Positions 1 to 8,770 of a stretch of DNA of 64,000 bases are shown here, piece after piece. A model generated the notes under the pieces. It searched no databases and was not told the origin of the DNA. It was given only the letters and a program-made list of their open reading frames with translations. The translations under genes and the position numbers were made by a program. How positions within the stretch are numbered: position 1 is the stretch's first letter; every line of letters starts with the position of its first letter. The stretch is from Bacterioplanoides pacificum (GTDB taxonomy: Bacteria > Pseudomonadota > Gammaproteobacteria > Pseudomonadales > Oceanobacteraceae), in NCBI RefSeq assembly GCF_042648445.1, contig NZ_JBHRYB010000015.1, positions 1 through 64,000 on the forward strand, given 5' to 3'.

Positions 1-127
1 GTAGAACGCCGTTGGAAACATTACTTGATGGAAAACGAATCTGGGCTGAAAAGAAATTAACCCAGATTTAATCTGACAGACACCAGCTTAAAACGGGCGA
101 CTGTCAGATCGAGTCTGAACTACTACA
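1..127 (+). mobile_element. Right end of an IS481-like insertion sequence
   Basis: The left edge of the window is the tail of an insertion sequence. A rightward reading frame ends at 69-71. After it, 78-127 contains an imperfect inverted pair (TCTGACAG near 77 and CTGTCAGA near 110), and the outer end reads TGTAGTAGTTCAG on the minus strand. Ends beginning TGT are usual for the IS481 family. The body of the element is outside the window, so the family call is tentative. Confidence 0.5.
3..71 (+). CDS. Transposase C-terminal fragment (IS481-like), partial
   Basis: The last 22 codons of an open frame enter from the left and end at TAA 69-71. They encode RTPLETLLDGKRIWAEKK followed by LTQI. A T-P-x-x-T-x-x-D-G ending before a charged tail is typical of the C-terminus of IS481-type integrase-core transposases. 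The catalytic DDE residues would lie upstream, outside the window. Confidence 0.45.
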   Translation, partial: RTPLETLLDGKRIWAEKKLTQI

Positions 128-167
128 CCAAAATGATGATGAATGTTGGCTCATAGTTACCCCCGGG

Positions 168-2690
168 CTATTTAACGGTGATCTTGGCGCGTTTCAGAAG
201 GATGGAGTTTCCGATAACTGATAACGAGCTAACTGTCATGGCGATAACACCAATCATCGGATGAAGTAGCCCCAGAGCTGCTACCGGGATCGAAGCTAAG
301 TTGTAAAACCATGCCCAAAACAGGTTCTCAACAATTTTTCTAAAGGTCGCCTTAGAGAGCAAAATTGCTTCCACGAGTTTGGTTAGTTGTCCCTGAACCA
401 AAGTCACTTCTGCGGCCTCGATCGCAACATCCGCACCTGCCCCAATAGCAATGCCGACATTAGCTTGCTTCAATGCAGGTGCATCATTGATGCCGTCTCC
501 TACCATTGCTACACTATTACCGTATTTGGCTTGTAGTTGTTTAACCGAATCCACTTTTCCTTCAGGCAATACGTTAGCCAGAACTTCATCAATACCTACC
601 TGCTCAGCGACAAATTTAGCGGTTCTTTCATTATCTCCAGTTACCATTACCACGTGGATATTCAAATCGTGCATGGCCTTGATGGCTGATTTAGAGTCCT
701 CTTTGATTGTGTCGGCGACAGCGACCACTCCCGCTGCTTGTCTGTCTATTGCCACCAACATGGCTGTTTTTCCTTGTACCTCGAGTGGCTCTAATATCTT
801 GTCCAGATCATTCAGTTCTACTCCTTGCTCTGCAAGAAGACGGCGACTTCCTACGTGCACCAACTTCCCATTAACTTCTCCTTCTACCCCCCGGGCGGTG
901 ATAGACTGGAAGTTGTTTAAGGTTGGGATAGGCAGGTCCTTATCTTTGGCTCCTTGGACAATTGCCTGGGCTAAAGGATGTTCCGATCCAGCTTCTACCG
1001 CAGCGGTTGCTGCTAATAGTTCATCGGCGGTAAAACCTGAAACGGGGAGGACATCTGTTAATGAGGGTTTACCTGCTGTGATTGTGCCGGTTTTATCCAG
1101 TACAACTACCTTGATGTCTTTTAAGGTTTGAATGGCTTCCCCTGAGCGGATTAATACCCCTCGTTCAGCGCCCATACCGGAACCAACCATAATTGCTGTT
1201 GGTGTTGCTAAACCTAATGCGCAGGGGCATGCAATGACGAGTACTGCAACAGCGGCAAGAATTGCTGCAATCAGAGGCGTTAAAGTTGGATCAACCCAAG
1301 GCAGGAAACCACCTCCCCAATTTAATACAGGGCGCAGGGTATCGGCAAAAATTAGCCAGGATAAGAAGCTTAGTAATGAAATGCCGATCACCGCAGGAAC
1401 AAAGGTTGCGGTAACTCTGTCAGCGAATTCCTGAATCGGAACTTTTGATCCCTGAGCCTGTTCAACCAATTTAATAACCTGGGATAGAAAGGTATCGGCA
1501 CCAACCTTAGTCGCTCTGACTTTTAATAAACCTTCCTTGTTAATTGTTGCGCCAATTACGGAATCTCCCGGACCTTTTTCAACCGGTACAGATTCTCCAG
1601 TTGCAATTGATTCATCTAGATGACTGTGGCCCTCAATGATTTCACCATCCGTGGGCACTTTGCCGCCAGGTTTGATGATTATGACGTCTCCGATTTGTAA
1701 ATCTTCAACCGGAACTTCAACTTCGTTGTTGTCACGCAAAACGATGGCCGTTTTGGCTCCCAACTTAATCAATTTTTTGATTGCTTGTGATGCCTTTCCT
1801 TTCGCTCGAGTTTCGAGATAACGACCGAGCATATGGAAGGTCATGATGGTAGAGGCCATTTCAATAAATGAAGTCATTGGGTAGACAAACCCAATTAAAC
1901 CGATCAGGTATGGGGGCAGGCTTCCCAATGAAATCAATACATCCATATTGGCGGTACGATTTTTTAACGAGCGCCATGCGGACCGGTGAGTAGAGAGTCC
2001 ACCTTTTAAAAAGACGACAGGGAATGCTAATAGGGCAACAATCACAAGATAGCCCGGAATGGGTTGCCAGAACATCTGAGGGATCATTAACAACATAATC
2101 AGTGTTGTTGGTATCGCCGAGAACCACAGGTTTTTCCTGGCCTGATCTAAATATTGCTCTTCTGCTTCTTCGGCGACTTTATGGGAATCGCTTTCTGAAC
2201 TTTCTACACTTGCTACGTCATATCCAGCATTTTCTACAGTTTCTTTTAAGGTCGTAGTATTTAACTTTTGTGGGTCGAAGCTGACGCTAACCTGGTGGGC
2301 GGCAATATTAGTTTCTATTCGGGCGATACCTAGTAAACGCTCAAGTGACATACGTACAAGACCAGCGCAGTGGTTACTGCCCATTCCCGGAACGGTAATA
2401 GTTACACTTTTGACATTATTGCCCGGCGATAGCTGTGCAGAGGCAACGTCGTACCCAGCTTTTTCAACTGCGATCCGAATTTTTTCCAAACTAACCTGAG
2501 ATGGATCAAATGAAACATCTACCAGGTGATTCGCAATATTAGTTTGAATTTCTGATATGCCGGGGAGTCTTTCGATTGAGGCAGTTACAAGACCTGAACA
2601 ATGATTGCTCCCCATACCCGGTACAACCATTCGCATATCTTCTGTTACGGCTTCTTGCTGTTCGCTAGCTGGTAAAACTGATTCCTGCAT
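168..2690 (-). CDS. Cu(I)/Ag(I)-type P1B ATPase with two atypical HMA domains
   Basis: This 840-residue inner-membrane P-type ATPase most likely exports Cu(I) or Ag(I) from the cytoplasm. Two N-terminal heavy-metal-associated domains (about residues 20-80 and 95-160) come first. The membrane and catalytic parts follow: CPC in VIACPCALGL, phosphorylation motif DKTGT, hinge GDGINDAP, and C-terminal helices with FYN and MTVSS, the pattern of the copper-specific P1B-1 subgroup. Both HMA domains carry GMGSNHC where the family normally has GMTCxxC, so each has one cysteine and a histidine instead of a cysteine pair. The ATG at 2690 is followed closely by the first HMA domain. A MerR-type promoter lies about 60 bp upstream. 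It is the last metal gene of the island. Transport class is solid; the exact ion is inferred. Confidence 0.9.
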   Translation of the reverse strand: MQESVLPASEQQEAVTEDMRMVVPGMGSNHCSGLVTASIERLPGISEIQTNIANHLVDVSFDPSQVSLEKIRIAVEKAGYDVASAQLSPGNNVKSVTITVPGMGSNHCAGLVRMSLERLLGIARIETNIAAHQVSVSFDPQKLNTTTLKETVENAGYDVASVESSESDSHKVAEEAEEQYLDQARKNLWFSAIPTTLIMLLMIPQMFWQPIPGYLVIVALLAFPVVFLKGGLSTHRSAWRSLKNRTANMDVLISLGSLPPYLIGLIGFVYPMTSFIEMASTIMTFHMLGRYLETRAKGKASQAIKKLIKLGAKTAIVLRDNNEVEVPVEDLQIGDVIIIKPGGKVPTDGEIIEGHSHLDESIATGESVPVEKGPGDSVIGATINKEGLLKVRATKVGADTFLSQVIKLVEQAQGSKVPIQEFADRVTATFVPAVIGISLLSFLSWLIFADTLRPVLNWGGGFLPWVDPTLTPLIAAILAAVAVLVIACPCALGLATPTAIMVGSGMGAERGVLIRSGEAIQTLKDIKVVVLDKTGTITAGKPSLTDVLPVSGFTADELLAATAAVEAGSEHPLAQAIVQGAKDKDLPIPTLNNFQSITARGVEGEVNGKLVHVGSRRLLAEQGVELNDLDKILEPLEVQGKTAMLVAIDRQAAGVVAVADTIKEDSKSAIKAMHDLNIHVVMVTGDNERTAKFVAEQVGIDEVLANVLPEGKVDSVKQLQAKYGNSVAMVGDGINDAPALKQANVGIAIGAGADVAIEAAEVTLVQGQLTKLVEAILLSKATFRKIVENLFWAWFYNLASIPVAALGLLHPMIGVIAMTVSSLSVIGNSILLKRAKITVK

Positions 2691-2751
2691 GACTCACTTT
2701 CCCTCTCTAATATTTACGTTCAACATCTTCACCGAAGGTGTCTATGTTTGA

Positions 2752-2782
2752 TTTAAACACCTGTGAGTTACTCTTAAGTCAA
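2752..2782 (-). promoter_or_regulatory. MerR-type metal-responsive promoter of the P1B ATPase gene
   Basis: On the minus strand TTGACT (2777-2782) and TTTAAA (2752-2757) are separated by 19 bp, the long spacer typical of MerR-family activated promoters. The spacer holds an imperfect dyad, ACTTAAGAGT-A-ACTCACAGGT. The same right half, ACTCACAGGT, occurs in the promoter at 5393-5423. No MerR-family gene is in the window, so the regulator would act in trans. Confidence 0.75.
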
Positions 2783-2977
2783 GCCGGAAATGAAACTTGG
2801 CTCTAACAATTATCGTAGTGTGATGAACCTGTCACTTGGGTGACGTGAACATTACGAGTATGTAATATTTTCTATTGATTGAGGTTGGAGATATCAATTG
2901 GCTGATTGTTTTAGTGAATCGCCACCAGTTTGCTAGACACCTTTTAGTTAGAGAAAATGACTCAAACAGAGGTGTGT

Positions 2978-3256
2978 ATGAGCAACAAACGATATCCCGA
3001 AGAATTTAAGATTGAAGCTGTGAAGCAAGTGACGGTTGCCGGTCATAGCGTTGCCGATGTGGCGGAGCGACTTGGAACCACTACTCACAGCCTGTACGCC
3101 TGGATTAAACGCTACGGCCCTGATGCTGACCAACATAATCAAGCTGCAGCAGAAGCATCAGAGATTCGCCGCCTGAATAAAGAACTTCAGCGAGTCACCG
3201 AGGAGCGTGATCTGTTAAAAAAAGCCGCGGCGTACTTTGCAAAGCACCCCGATTAA
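2978..3256 (+). CDS. IS3-family transposase OrfA
   Basis: This encodes the 92-residue DNA-binding subunit of the element. The first half is a helix-turn-helix (SVADVAERLGTTTHSLYAW), followed by a leucine-zipper-like segment (IRRLNKELQRVTEERDLLKK). The ATG at 2978 has GAGG upstream. A run of seven A at 3217-3223 followed by G is a likely -1 slippery site: the -1 frame stays open from there into orfB and would give the full OrfAB transposase, as known for this family. Confidence 0.85.
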   Translation: MSNKRYPEEFKIEAVKQVTVAGHSVADVAERLGTTTHSLYAWIKRYGPDADQHNQAAAEASEIRRLNKELQRVTEERDLLKKAAAYFAKHPD

Positions 3257-3288
3257 GATACGCCTTTATCCGTGAATATCAGAGCACA

Positions 3289-4089
3289 GTGCCTTTGCGG
3301 CGGTTGTGCTCGCTATTTGATGTTCACCCTAGCGGGTATTACGCTTGGCTGCAGAAGCCCAAGTCGAAACGACAAAAGCGCAATGAGCAGCTAACCGGCT
3401 TAATCAAACAGTGTTGGTTAGAGTCTGGCGGTGTTTATGGTTATCGAAAAATCCACCTGGATGTTCGTGATCATGGTGAACGTTGCGGTATTAACCGCGT
3501 GCATCGACTCATGAAGCAAGAAGGCCTAAAAGCCCAGGTTGGCTACCGAAAACCGCGTCATAAATCCGGAGAAAGCCACGTCGTCACAGCTAACACGCTG
3601 AGCCGACAGTTTAACCCTGATAAACCAGATCACTCATGGGTAACGGATATTACTTACATTCGAACTCACGAAGGCTGGCTGTATTTAGCGGCGGTCATGG
3701 ATTTATTTTCACGGCGTATCATTGGCTGGGCAATGGGACCAAGAATGACGAAGGAACTGGTACTGGATGCGTTACTCATGGCGGTATGGCGTCGCAATCC
3801 AAAGGAAGAAGTGCTGATTCACTCAGATCAGGGGAGCCAATATACCAGCCATGACTGGAGTGATTTTTTGAAGGAGCACAATTTAAAAGGCAGCATGAGT
3901 CGAAGGTGGAACTGCCACGATAACGCTGTTGCTGAAAGTTTTTTCCAATTACTGAAGCGTGGGCGGGTAAAAAAGAAAATTTATCCAAACCGCGAAGCCG
4001 CAAGGATAGATTTATTTGATTATATCGAGATGTTTTACAATACGAGCCGTCGTCATGGTTCCAATGGAATGCTGTCACCGGTAAAGTAA
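3289..4089 (+). CDS. IS3-family transposase OrfB (DDE), slightly truncated
   Basis: This is the catalytic half of the transposase, an rve-type integrase core. The DDE residues sit in WVTDITYI, HSDQGSQY and the final E of HDNAVAESFF. Its frame is open upstream to the A7 slippery site, so it is probably translated as OrfAB by -1 frameshifting; the GTG at 3289 is a formal internal start. The frame stops at TAA 4087-4089 right after MLSPVK. The same frame then continues with QQQYF, a common continuation in the family, so the stop looks like a point mutation removing the last dozen or so residues. Activity is uncertain. Confidence 0.8.
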   Translation: MPLRRLCSLFDVHPSGYYAWLQKPKSKRQKRNEQLTGLIKQCWLESGGVYGYRKIHLDVRDHGERCGINRVHRLMKQEGLKAQVGYRKPRHKSGESHVVTANTLSRQFNPDKPDHSWVTDITYIRTHEGWLYLAAVMDLFSRRIIGWAMGPRMTKELVLDALLMAVWRRNPKEEVLIHSDQGSQYTSHDWSDFLKEHNLKGSMSRRWNCHDNAVAESFFQLLKRGRVKKKIYPNREAARIDLFDYIEMFYNTSRRHGSNGMLSPVK

Positions 4090-4151
4090 CAACAGCAATA
4101 TTTTATGGAGCAGAATAGTGTCTAGTGAACTGGTTACGATTCAAATACTCC

Positions 4152-4346
4152 AATGGAGGGGTGCTCCGCAGCCTGAAAACTGAGTGGGTACCGGAGTATA
4201 GCTATCAATCATTTAATGAAGCTAAAATAGATGTTACTTATTGCTTGTTGAACTATTACAACCAGAAATGGCTGCATTAGAAAAATGGGGGAATCAGCCC
4301 CCAAGCATCCAAAGAAAAACTTAAAACTGTTTCCGTAATGAGTTGA
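4152..4346 (+). pseudogene. Remnant of a second IS3-type transposase (3' end)
   Basis: Just right of the intact IS3 element the plus strand encodes LRSLKTEWVPEYSYQSFNEA and then VTYCLLNYYNQKW, the C-terminal signature of another IS3-group OrfB, stopping at TAG 4277-4279. After a frame change it continues as QASKEKLKTVSVMS to TGA 4344-4346. The 5' part is missing at the junction with the intact element, so this is a truncated, frameshifted relic. Confidence 0.75.
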
Positions 4347-4411
4347 CCACTCCAATGAAACGTAGCATAGAGCTGAGTTTATTGCTGATCAGGGAAAAGT
4401 TAGCTTCTTTA

Positions 4412-5362
4412 TCAGTGTTCAGAATCTCTACATGACTCAGAAGGCCACTCTAATTCAATTGTTGTATGCTCTAGGCTGAATGGTTTCAGATTAATATCGA
4501 TTTGTTTCTTTATTTCAAAGTGTTCGGAGCTGCTTAGTTCATCTTTAACTTTTAGATGTACGGTTAATACATGCTGCTCTCCATCTAATGACCATAAGTG
4601 CATATGATGAATACTTTCAACTTTATCCACTGTAGATAGGGCATCTAGGATTTTTAGTCTTAGCTCACCATCGGGTACTGATTGCGCAAATAGCTTTAAT
4701 GTTGTCCAAAAGTTACGTGCTACATTTACTAAAATAAACAGAGTAAAAGCGATTGAAAGTAGTGGATCGAGAATCGGCATATCGATAAACATCAATACGA
4801 TGGAAACAACTAATACCGCTGCCCAACCTAATACATCTTCCAATAAATGCCAGTTTAATACTTTTTCGTTCAGACTCTGGCCAGCACTTAAGCGGTAAGC
4901 GGCAAAGCCATTAACGGTTACGCCCAATATCGCCAGACCTAACATGCCTTGGGCGTCGGGCATGACCGGATTAAATAACCGGGGAACAGCTTCCGTTAAG
5001 ACAAAAACCGAACCTGCAATAAGTACCAGGCTATTAATCATGGCACCGTATAGCGACAAACGGCGAAAGCCATAGCTAAAGTCGTCCGTCGCTTTTTTAC
5101 GCCCCAGTTTATTTAATACCCAGGCGCTGCCGATTGATAAGGTATCACCCAGATCGTGAACCGCATCCGACATGATGGCGGTACTGTTGGTTAACCAGCC
5201 GCCAATAAATTCGATAATGGTAAAACTGAGATTTAGAATAAATGCCCAAGTGATACGCGCGGAGCTGGCATCCAGGGGTAGGTGGCTGTGACTTGCACCT
5301 GGAGCATGTTTGTGATCTGCGTCGTGATTGTGGTTATGATCAGAGTGAGATGACTGTCCCAT
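4412..5362 (-). CDS. czcD: Cation diffusion facilitator metal exporter (CzcD-like)
   Basis: A 316-residue CDF-family inner-membrane antiporter expected to export Zn, Cd or Co from the cytoplasm in exchange for protons. The N-terminus is His-rich (HSDHNHNHDADHKH), followed by six predicted membrane helices. The metal-site residues appear as SDAVHDLGD in helix 2 and HLLEDVLGW in helix 5. The C-terminal third is the cytoplasmic dimerisation domain, with HHMHLWSLDGEQH. A strong SD (GGAGGGAAA) precedes the ATG at 5362. It lies downstream of czcCBA in the same direction but has its own MerR-type promoter, matching the czcICBA-D order known from Cupriavidus. Confidence 0.88.
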   Translation of the reverse strand: MGQSSHSDHNHNHDADHKHAPGASHSHLPLDASSARITWAFILNLSFTIIEFIGGWLTNSTAIMSDAVHDLGDTLSIGSAWVLNKLGRKKATDDFSYGFRRLSLYGAMINSLVLIAGSVFVLTEAVPRLFNPVMPDAQGMLGLAILGVTVNGFAAYRLSAGQSLNEKVLNWHLLEDVLGWAAVLVVSIVLMFIDMPILDPLLSIAFTLFILVNVARNFWTTLKLFAQSVPDGELRLKILDALSTVDKVESIHHMHLWSLDGEQHVLTVHLKVKDELSSSEHFEIKKQIDINLKPFSLEHTTIELEWPSESCRDSEH

Positions 5363-5392
5363 GTATTTCCCTCCTTAGTGATAATTAACCTT

Positions 5393-5423
5393 ATGGTAAA
5401 ACCTGTGAGTTACTCGCAGGCAA
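5393..5423 (-). promoter_or_regulatory. MerR-type promoter of the CDF exporter gene
   Basis: On the minus strand the -35 is TTGCCT (5418-5423) and the -10 is TACCAT (5393-5398), separated by 19 bp. The spacer contains the near-perfect dyad CCTGCGAGT-A-ACTCACAGG. Fifteen bases (ACCTGTGAGTTACTC on the plus strand) are identical to the ATPase promoter at 2759-2773, suggesting that one regulator controls both genes. Confidence 0.78.
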
Positions 5424-5497
5424 GAAAATAATTACATACTGTTAATTTTGCTGACTTTAATTCTGTGATCTTAATGTCTTGAAATCTGGTTATTACA

Positions 5498-5529
5498 CCA
5501 GACAGAAGCTGTTACCAGCTTCTGTCTGG
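5498..5529 (-). terminator. Hairpin downstream of czcA
   Basis: A perfect 14-bp inverted repeat, CCAGACAGAAGCTG / CAGCTTCTGTCTGG, with a TTAC loop lies 16 bp past the czcA stop codon. There is no U-run after it, so it may protect the mRNA end or terminate weakly rather than act as a classical intrinsic terminator. It separates the czcA transcript from the CDF promoter. Confidence 0.6.
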
Positions 5530-5545
5530 GCACGAATGTTGGTGT

Positions 5546-8500
5546 TTAACCGCGCTGTTCACTCTCCAATTTTCTGCGTGAGAAAAACGGATATAACACG
5601 GGTAAAACAAACAGGGTCAATAACGTGGCTGTGACCAGGCCACCAACAATAACGCTGGCAAGCGGTTTCTGAATCTCAGCCCCCACGCCGTTTGACATTA
5701 ACATCGGGATCAGACCGAGTGCTGAGGTCATAGCGGTCATCAATACCGGGCGTAAGCGAGAAATGGCACCGTCATAAGCCGCAGTACGGATTCTGTCTTC
5801 CAGCGTCTCGCCTGCTTTGGTTAATCCTTCACGTACACGCAGGTTGATACTTTCTACCATTACCACGCCGTTTAATACTGCTACACCAAACAGGGTAATA
5901 AAACCAACTGAGCTGGGTACCGATAAATATTGGCCGGAGATATACAAAGAGAAGATGCCACCAATAACCGCCAGAGGAACATTCACCAGAATTAACAGAG
6001 CCTGACCAACGGAAGAAAACGCGAAATACAACAGAAGAGCAATGAGCGCCAAAGACACAGGAACAACTAAAGACAGTCGTTTTTGTGCACGTTGCTGGTT
6101 TTCAAACTGACCGCCAATATCGACAGAATACCCCGCTGGTAGATCGACCTGAGCGGCGATGATTTTGCGGATATCGGCAACCACACTCCCCATATCGCGA
6201 CCCTGGACATTGGCTTGAATAACCACTCGGCGCTGTACGTCATCCCGGCGTACCTGCGGTGGGCCGGATTCAATTGACACTTCGGCGATGTCAGCTAGGC
6301 GTACCCAGGCTCCAGTTGGGGATTGCAAACGTAAATTTTCGATGCTCTCTGCGTTGTTGCGAAACTCCTGTGCCAGACGAAGATAGATATCATAACGCTC
6401 GTTACCATTAATGATTTGTCCGGCGGAAACGCCACCTAAGCCATCACGAACCACAGCCATTAAGTCACCTACACTTAAGCCATACCGCGATAATTGCTGT
6501 CTTTTAGGTTTAACTACAAGCTGGGCTTCACCGGCGATTTGTTCCATGGCTACGTCGCGGGCACCGCTGACGGTTTTAACCGCATTTTCGATCGCCTGAC
6601 CTTTTTCAACCAATATATCCAGATCCTTACCGAACAATTTAATCGCTAGTTGTGCTTTTACACCTGACAACAATTCATCAACCCGAGTAGCGATCGGCTG
6701 TGAAAAGTTGAGTAATAGCCCGGGAAATTGCTCCAGTTTTTCTTCCATCTTGGCCTGTAACTCATAACGGCTGCTGACACCGCTATTGTTGGTTAGAGAG
6801 CTCCAGTCGCTGATCGGTACTAGGCCAATGTAAATTTCAATGTTATTGACTGGCTCTGGATCACCACCAATTTCAGCGCGGCCGATGCGACTTAGAGCGT
6901 AAGTGACTTCAGGAAATTCTAGCAACATGGCTTCCAGCTCTGGGGCCACGCTTAATGCAGTTTCCAGGCTGGAAGAAGGGGCTAACGTCACTCGTAAATT
7001 AATGGTGCCTTCTTCCAGCTCTGGTACGAACTCGGTACCCAAGTTTGGTACTAGTGCGATGGCGGAAATGACTAATGCCAGCGCAACGCCAATCACTGCC
7101 TTGCTACGTTCCATCGCCCAGTTCAGGCCTGTACGGTATAATCGGTCTAGAGGTTTTAGTACAAAGCTTTCTTTTTCTTTTATCGGTGTACGGAATAAAA
7201 AGGTTGCCAGTGCAGGGACGATTATTAATGCCACTAATACCGCAGCAACCATGGCCAGCATGATACTTATTGCCATAGGCTGAAATAATTTTGCCTCTAC
7301 ACCTTCAAAGCTGAATAGAGGCATAAAGACCACAAGAATAATGGAAGTAGCGAAAAACACCGGGCGAGCTACTTCGCGACCAGCCTGCATCAAGCGCAGA
7401 GCAATGCCATCATCGTTATCATCGGAGTCTTCTTCTTTGTGTCCACGGGAACGAGGGGCGTTGAGATGTTTAAACATATTTTCTACCATCACCACGGAAC
7501 CATCGACCAGCATGCCTATGGCTACGGCAATACCGCCTAGCGACATTAGGTTTGCGGATAAGCCATACCAAGACATCACCATTAATGCGATACCGATAGA
7601 AATGGGAATGGACACCAATACCAAGAATGTTGCACGCAGATTCATTAGAAACAGTGCAAGCACAACAACGATAAAAACAAAGGCCAGTAATAGGGCATTT
7701 ACTACGGTATCAACAGCTTTGCTGATTAAATCTGCCTGGTCGTAAATAGTCTGAAATTTTACGCCCTTTGGTAGCGCCTGATTAATTAATTGGGCACGTT
7801 GATTAATGCCATCAATAGTCGCTTTAGTGTTTGAGCCCATGCGTTTTAGCACGATGCCTGACACTACTTCACCGAGGTTCTTTATTTCACCATTGCTGTC
7901 CTTACGGCTCATAGTAACCGCACCCTGGCGGATTTCACTGCCGAGAGAAACGGTGGCAACATCGTTAATTGTAACTACGGTTCCGTCGACGGTTTTTACT
8001 GGAATTTGACGAATTTCTTGTAAACCTTTCTGATCAGCAGATAACCAGCCAGTACCACGAATAACTAGTTGTTCCTGACCGCGGTTCATGTACCAGCCGC
8101 CGACATTAGAGTTGTTTTTCTCCAGAGCTTCAGCGATGTCTTGCTGGCTTAATTCATAAGCTAATAAACGTGACGGGTTAATATTGACCTGATATTGACG
8201 AACTTCACCGCCAAACGATAATACATCGGTTACGCCGTCGACCGGCATTATTAAGAGTTTAACCACCCAGTCATTAAGGCTACGTAAGTCCATGACCGAA
8301 TAGCCTTCGCGATTTGTGTATTCTTCATCGGCGACTAATAAATATTGATAAACCTGGCCCAGGCCCGAGGTGTTCGGCCCCATTTCCGGTGTCCCAACTC
8401 CTTGTGGGATAAGCTCTTTAGCAGCTTGCAAGCGCTCAAATACAAGCTGGCGAGCGAAATAAATATCCGTGCCTTCTTTAAACACGACAGTGACGCCGGA

Positions 8501-8770
8501 TAATCCGGTTTTGGAAATGGAACGCACCTCTTCTACGTCGGGCAGGGCGTACATTACAGCTTCTATGGGGTAGGTGATTAATTGTTCGACTTCTTCAGCT
8601 GCCAGACCAGGTGCTTCGGTATTTACGGCTACCTGAACATTGGTAACGTCGGGAAAAGCGTCGAGATTTAATTTTGGAATAGTGAATACAGCGCCGACAA
8701 TTAATGTCATCAGCGCAATAAGAACGAGCAATCGATTCGAGACCGACCAATCAATTATTTTATTAAACAT
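5546..8770 (-). CDS. czcA: Heavy-metal RND efflux pump, inner-membrane subunit (CzcA/CusA family)
   Basis: A 1074-residue proton-driven RND transporter of the HME class. It is the inner-membrane part of a tripartite pump spanning the envelope with the adaptor and outer-membrane factor encoded just upstream. The N-terminus (MFNKIIDWSVSNRLLVLIAL) is the typical first helix, followed by a periplasmic loop, a block of helices from about residue 345, a second periplasmic loop and a final helix block. Helix 4 has AIGMLVDGSVVMVEN, an AIG pattern as in CusA. The substrate loop around TRVDELLSGVKAQLAIKLFG lacks the methionine used by CusA and looks more like CzcA. I therefore call it a heavy-metal pump, probably for divalent ions (Zn/Cd/Co), without certainty. 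A 299-bp gap separates it from czcB. Confidence 0.9.
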   Translation of the reverse strand: MFNKIIDWSVSNRLLVLIALMTLIVGAVFTIPKLNLDAFPDVTNVQVAVNTEAPGLAAEEVEQLITYPIEAVMYALPDVEEVRSISKTGLSGVTVVFKEGTDIYFARQLVFERLQAAKELIPQGVGTPEMGPNTSGLGQVYQYLLVADEEYTNREGYSVMDLRSLNDWVVKLLIMPVDGVTDVLSFGGEVRQYQVNINPSRLLAYELSQQDIAEALEKNNSNVGGWYMNRGQEQLVIRGTGWLSADQKGLQEIRQIPVKTVDGTVVTINDVATVSLGSEIRQGAVTMSRKDSNGEIKNLGEVVSGIVLKRMGSNTKATIDGINQRAQLINQALPKGVKFQTIYDQADLISKAVDTVVNALLLAFVFIVVVLALFLMNLRATFLVLVSIPISIGIALMVMSWYGLSANLMSLGGIAVAIGMLVDGSVVMVENMFKHLNAPRSRGHKEEDSDDNDDGIALRLMQAGREVARPVFFATSIILVVFMPLFSFEGVEAKLFQPMAISIMLAMVAAVLVALIIVPALATFLFRTPIKEKESFVLKPLDRLYRTGLNWAMERSKAVIGVALALVISAIALVPNLGTEFVPELEEGTINLRVTLAPSSSLETALSVAPELEAMLLEFPEVTYALSRIGRAEIGGDPEPVNNIEIYIGLVPISDWSSLTNNSGVSSRYELQAKMEEKLEQFPGLLLNFSQPIATRVDELLSGVKAQLAIKLFGKDLDILVEKGQAIENAVKTVSGARDVAMEQIAGEAQLVVKPKRQQLSRYGLSVGDLMAVVRDGLGGVSAGQIINGNERYDIYLRLAQEFRNNAESIENLRLQSPTGAWVRLADIAEVSIESGPPQVRRDDVQRRVVIQANVQGRDMGSVVADIRKIIAAQVDLPAGYSVDIGGQFENQQRAQKRLSLVVPVSLALIALLLYFAFSSVGQALLILVNVPLAVIGGIFSLYISGQYLSVPSSVGFITLFGVAVLNGVVMVESINLRVREGLTKAGETLEDRIRTAAYDGAISRLRPVLMTAMTSALGLIPMLMSNGVGAEIQKPLASVIVGGLVTATLLTLFVLPVLYPFFSRRKLESEQRG

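Larger units (their letters stand above)
2915..4143 (+). mobile_element. IS3-family insertion sequence, 1229 bp
   Basis: The ends are 26-bp imperfect inverted repeats: the left begins TGAATCGCCACCAGTT, and the right, read inward, begins TGAATCGTAACCAGTT. Both finish with CTAGACAC. Two overlapping-phase transposase frames lie inside, as in IS3 elements. The flanking trinucleotides TAG and AAT do not match, so no target duplication is visible. This fits its position next to another broken IS3 fragment, possibly after a deletion or recombination. Confidence 0.85.
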
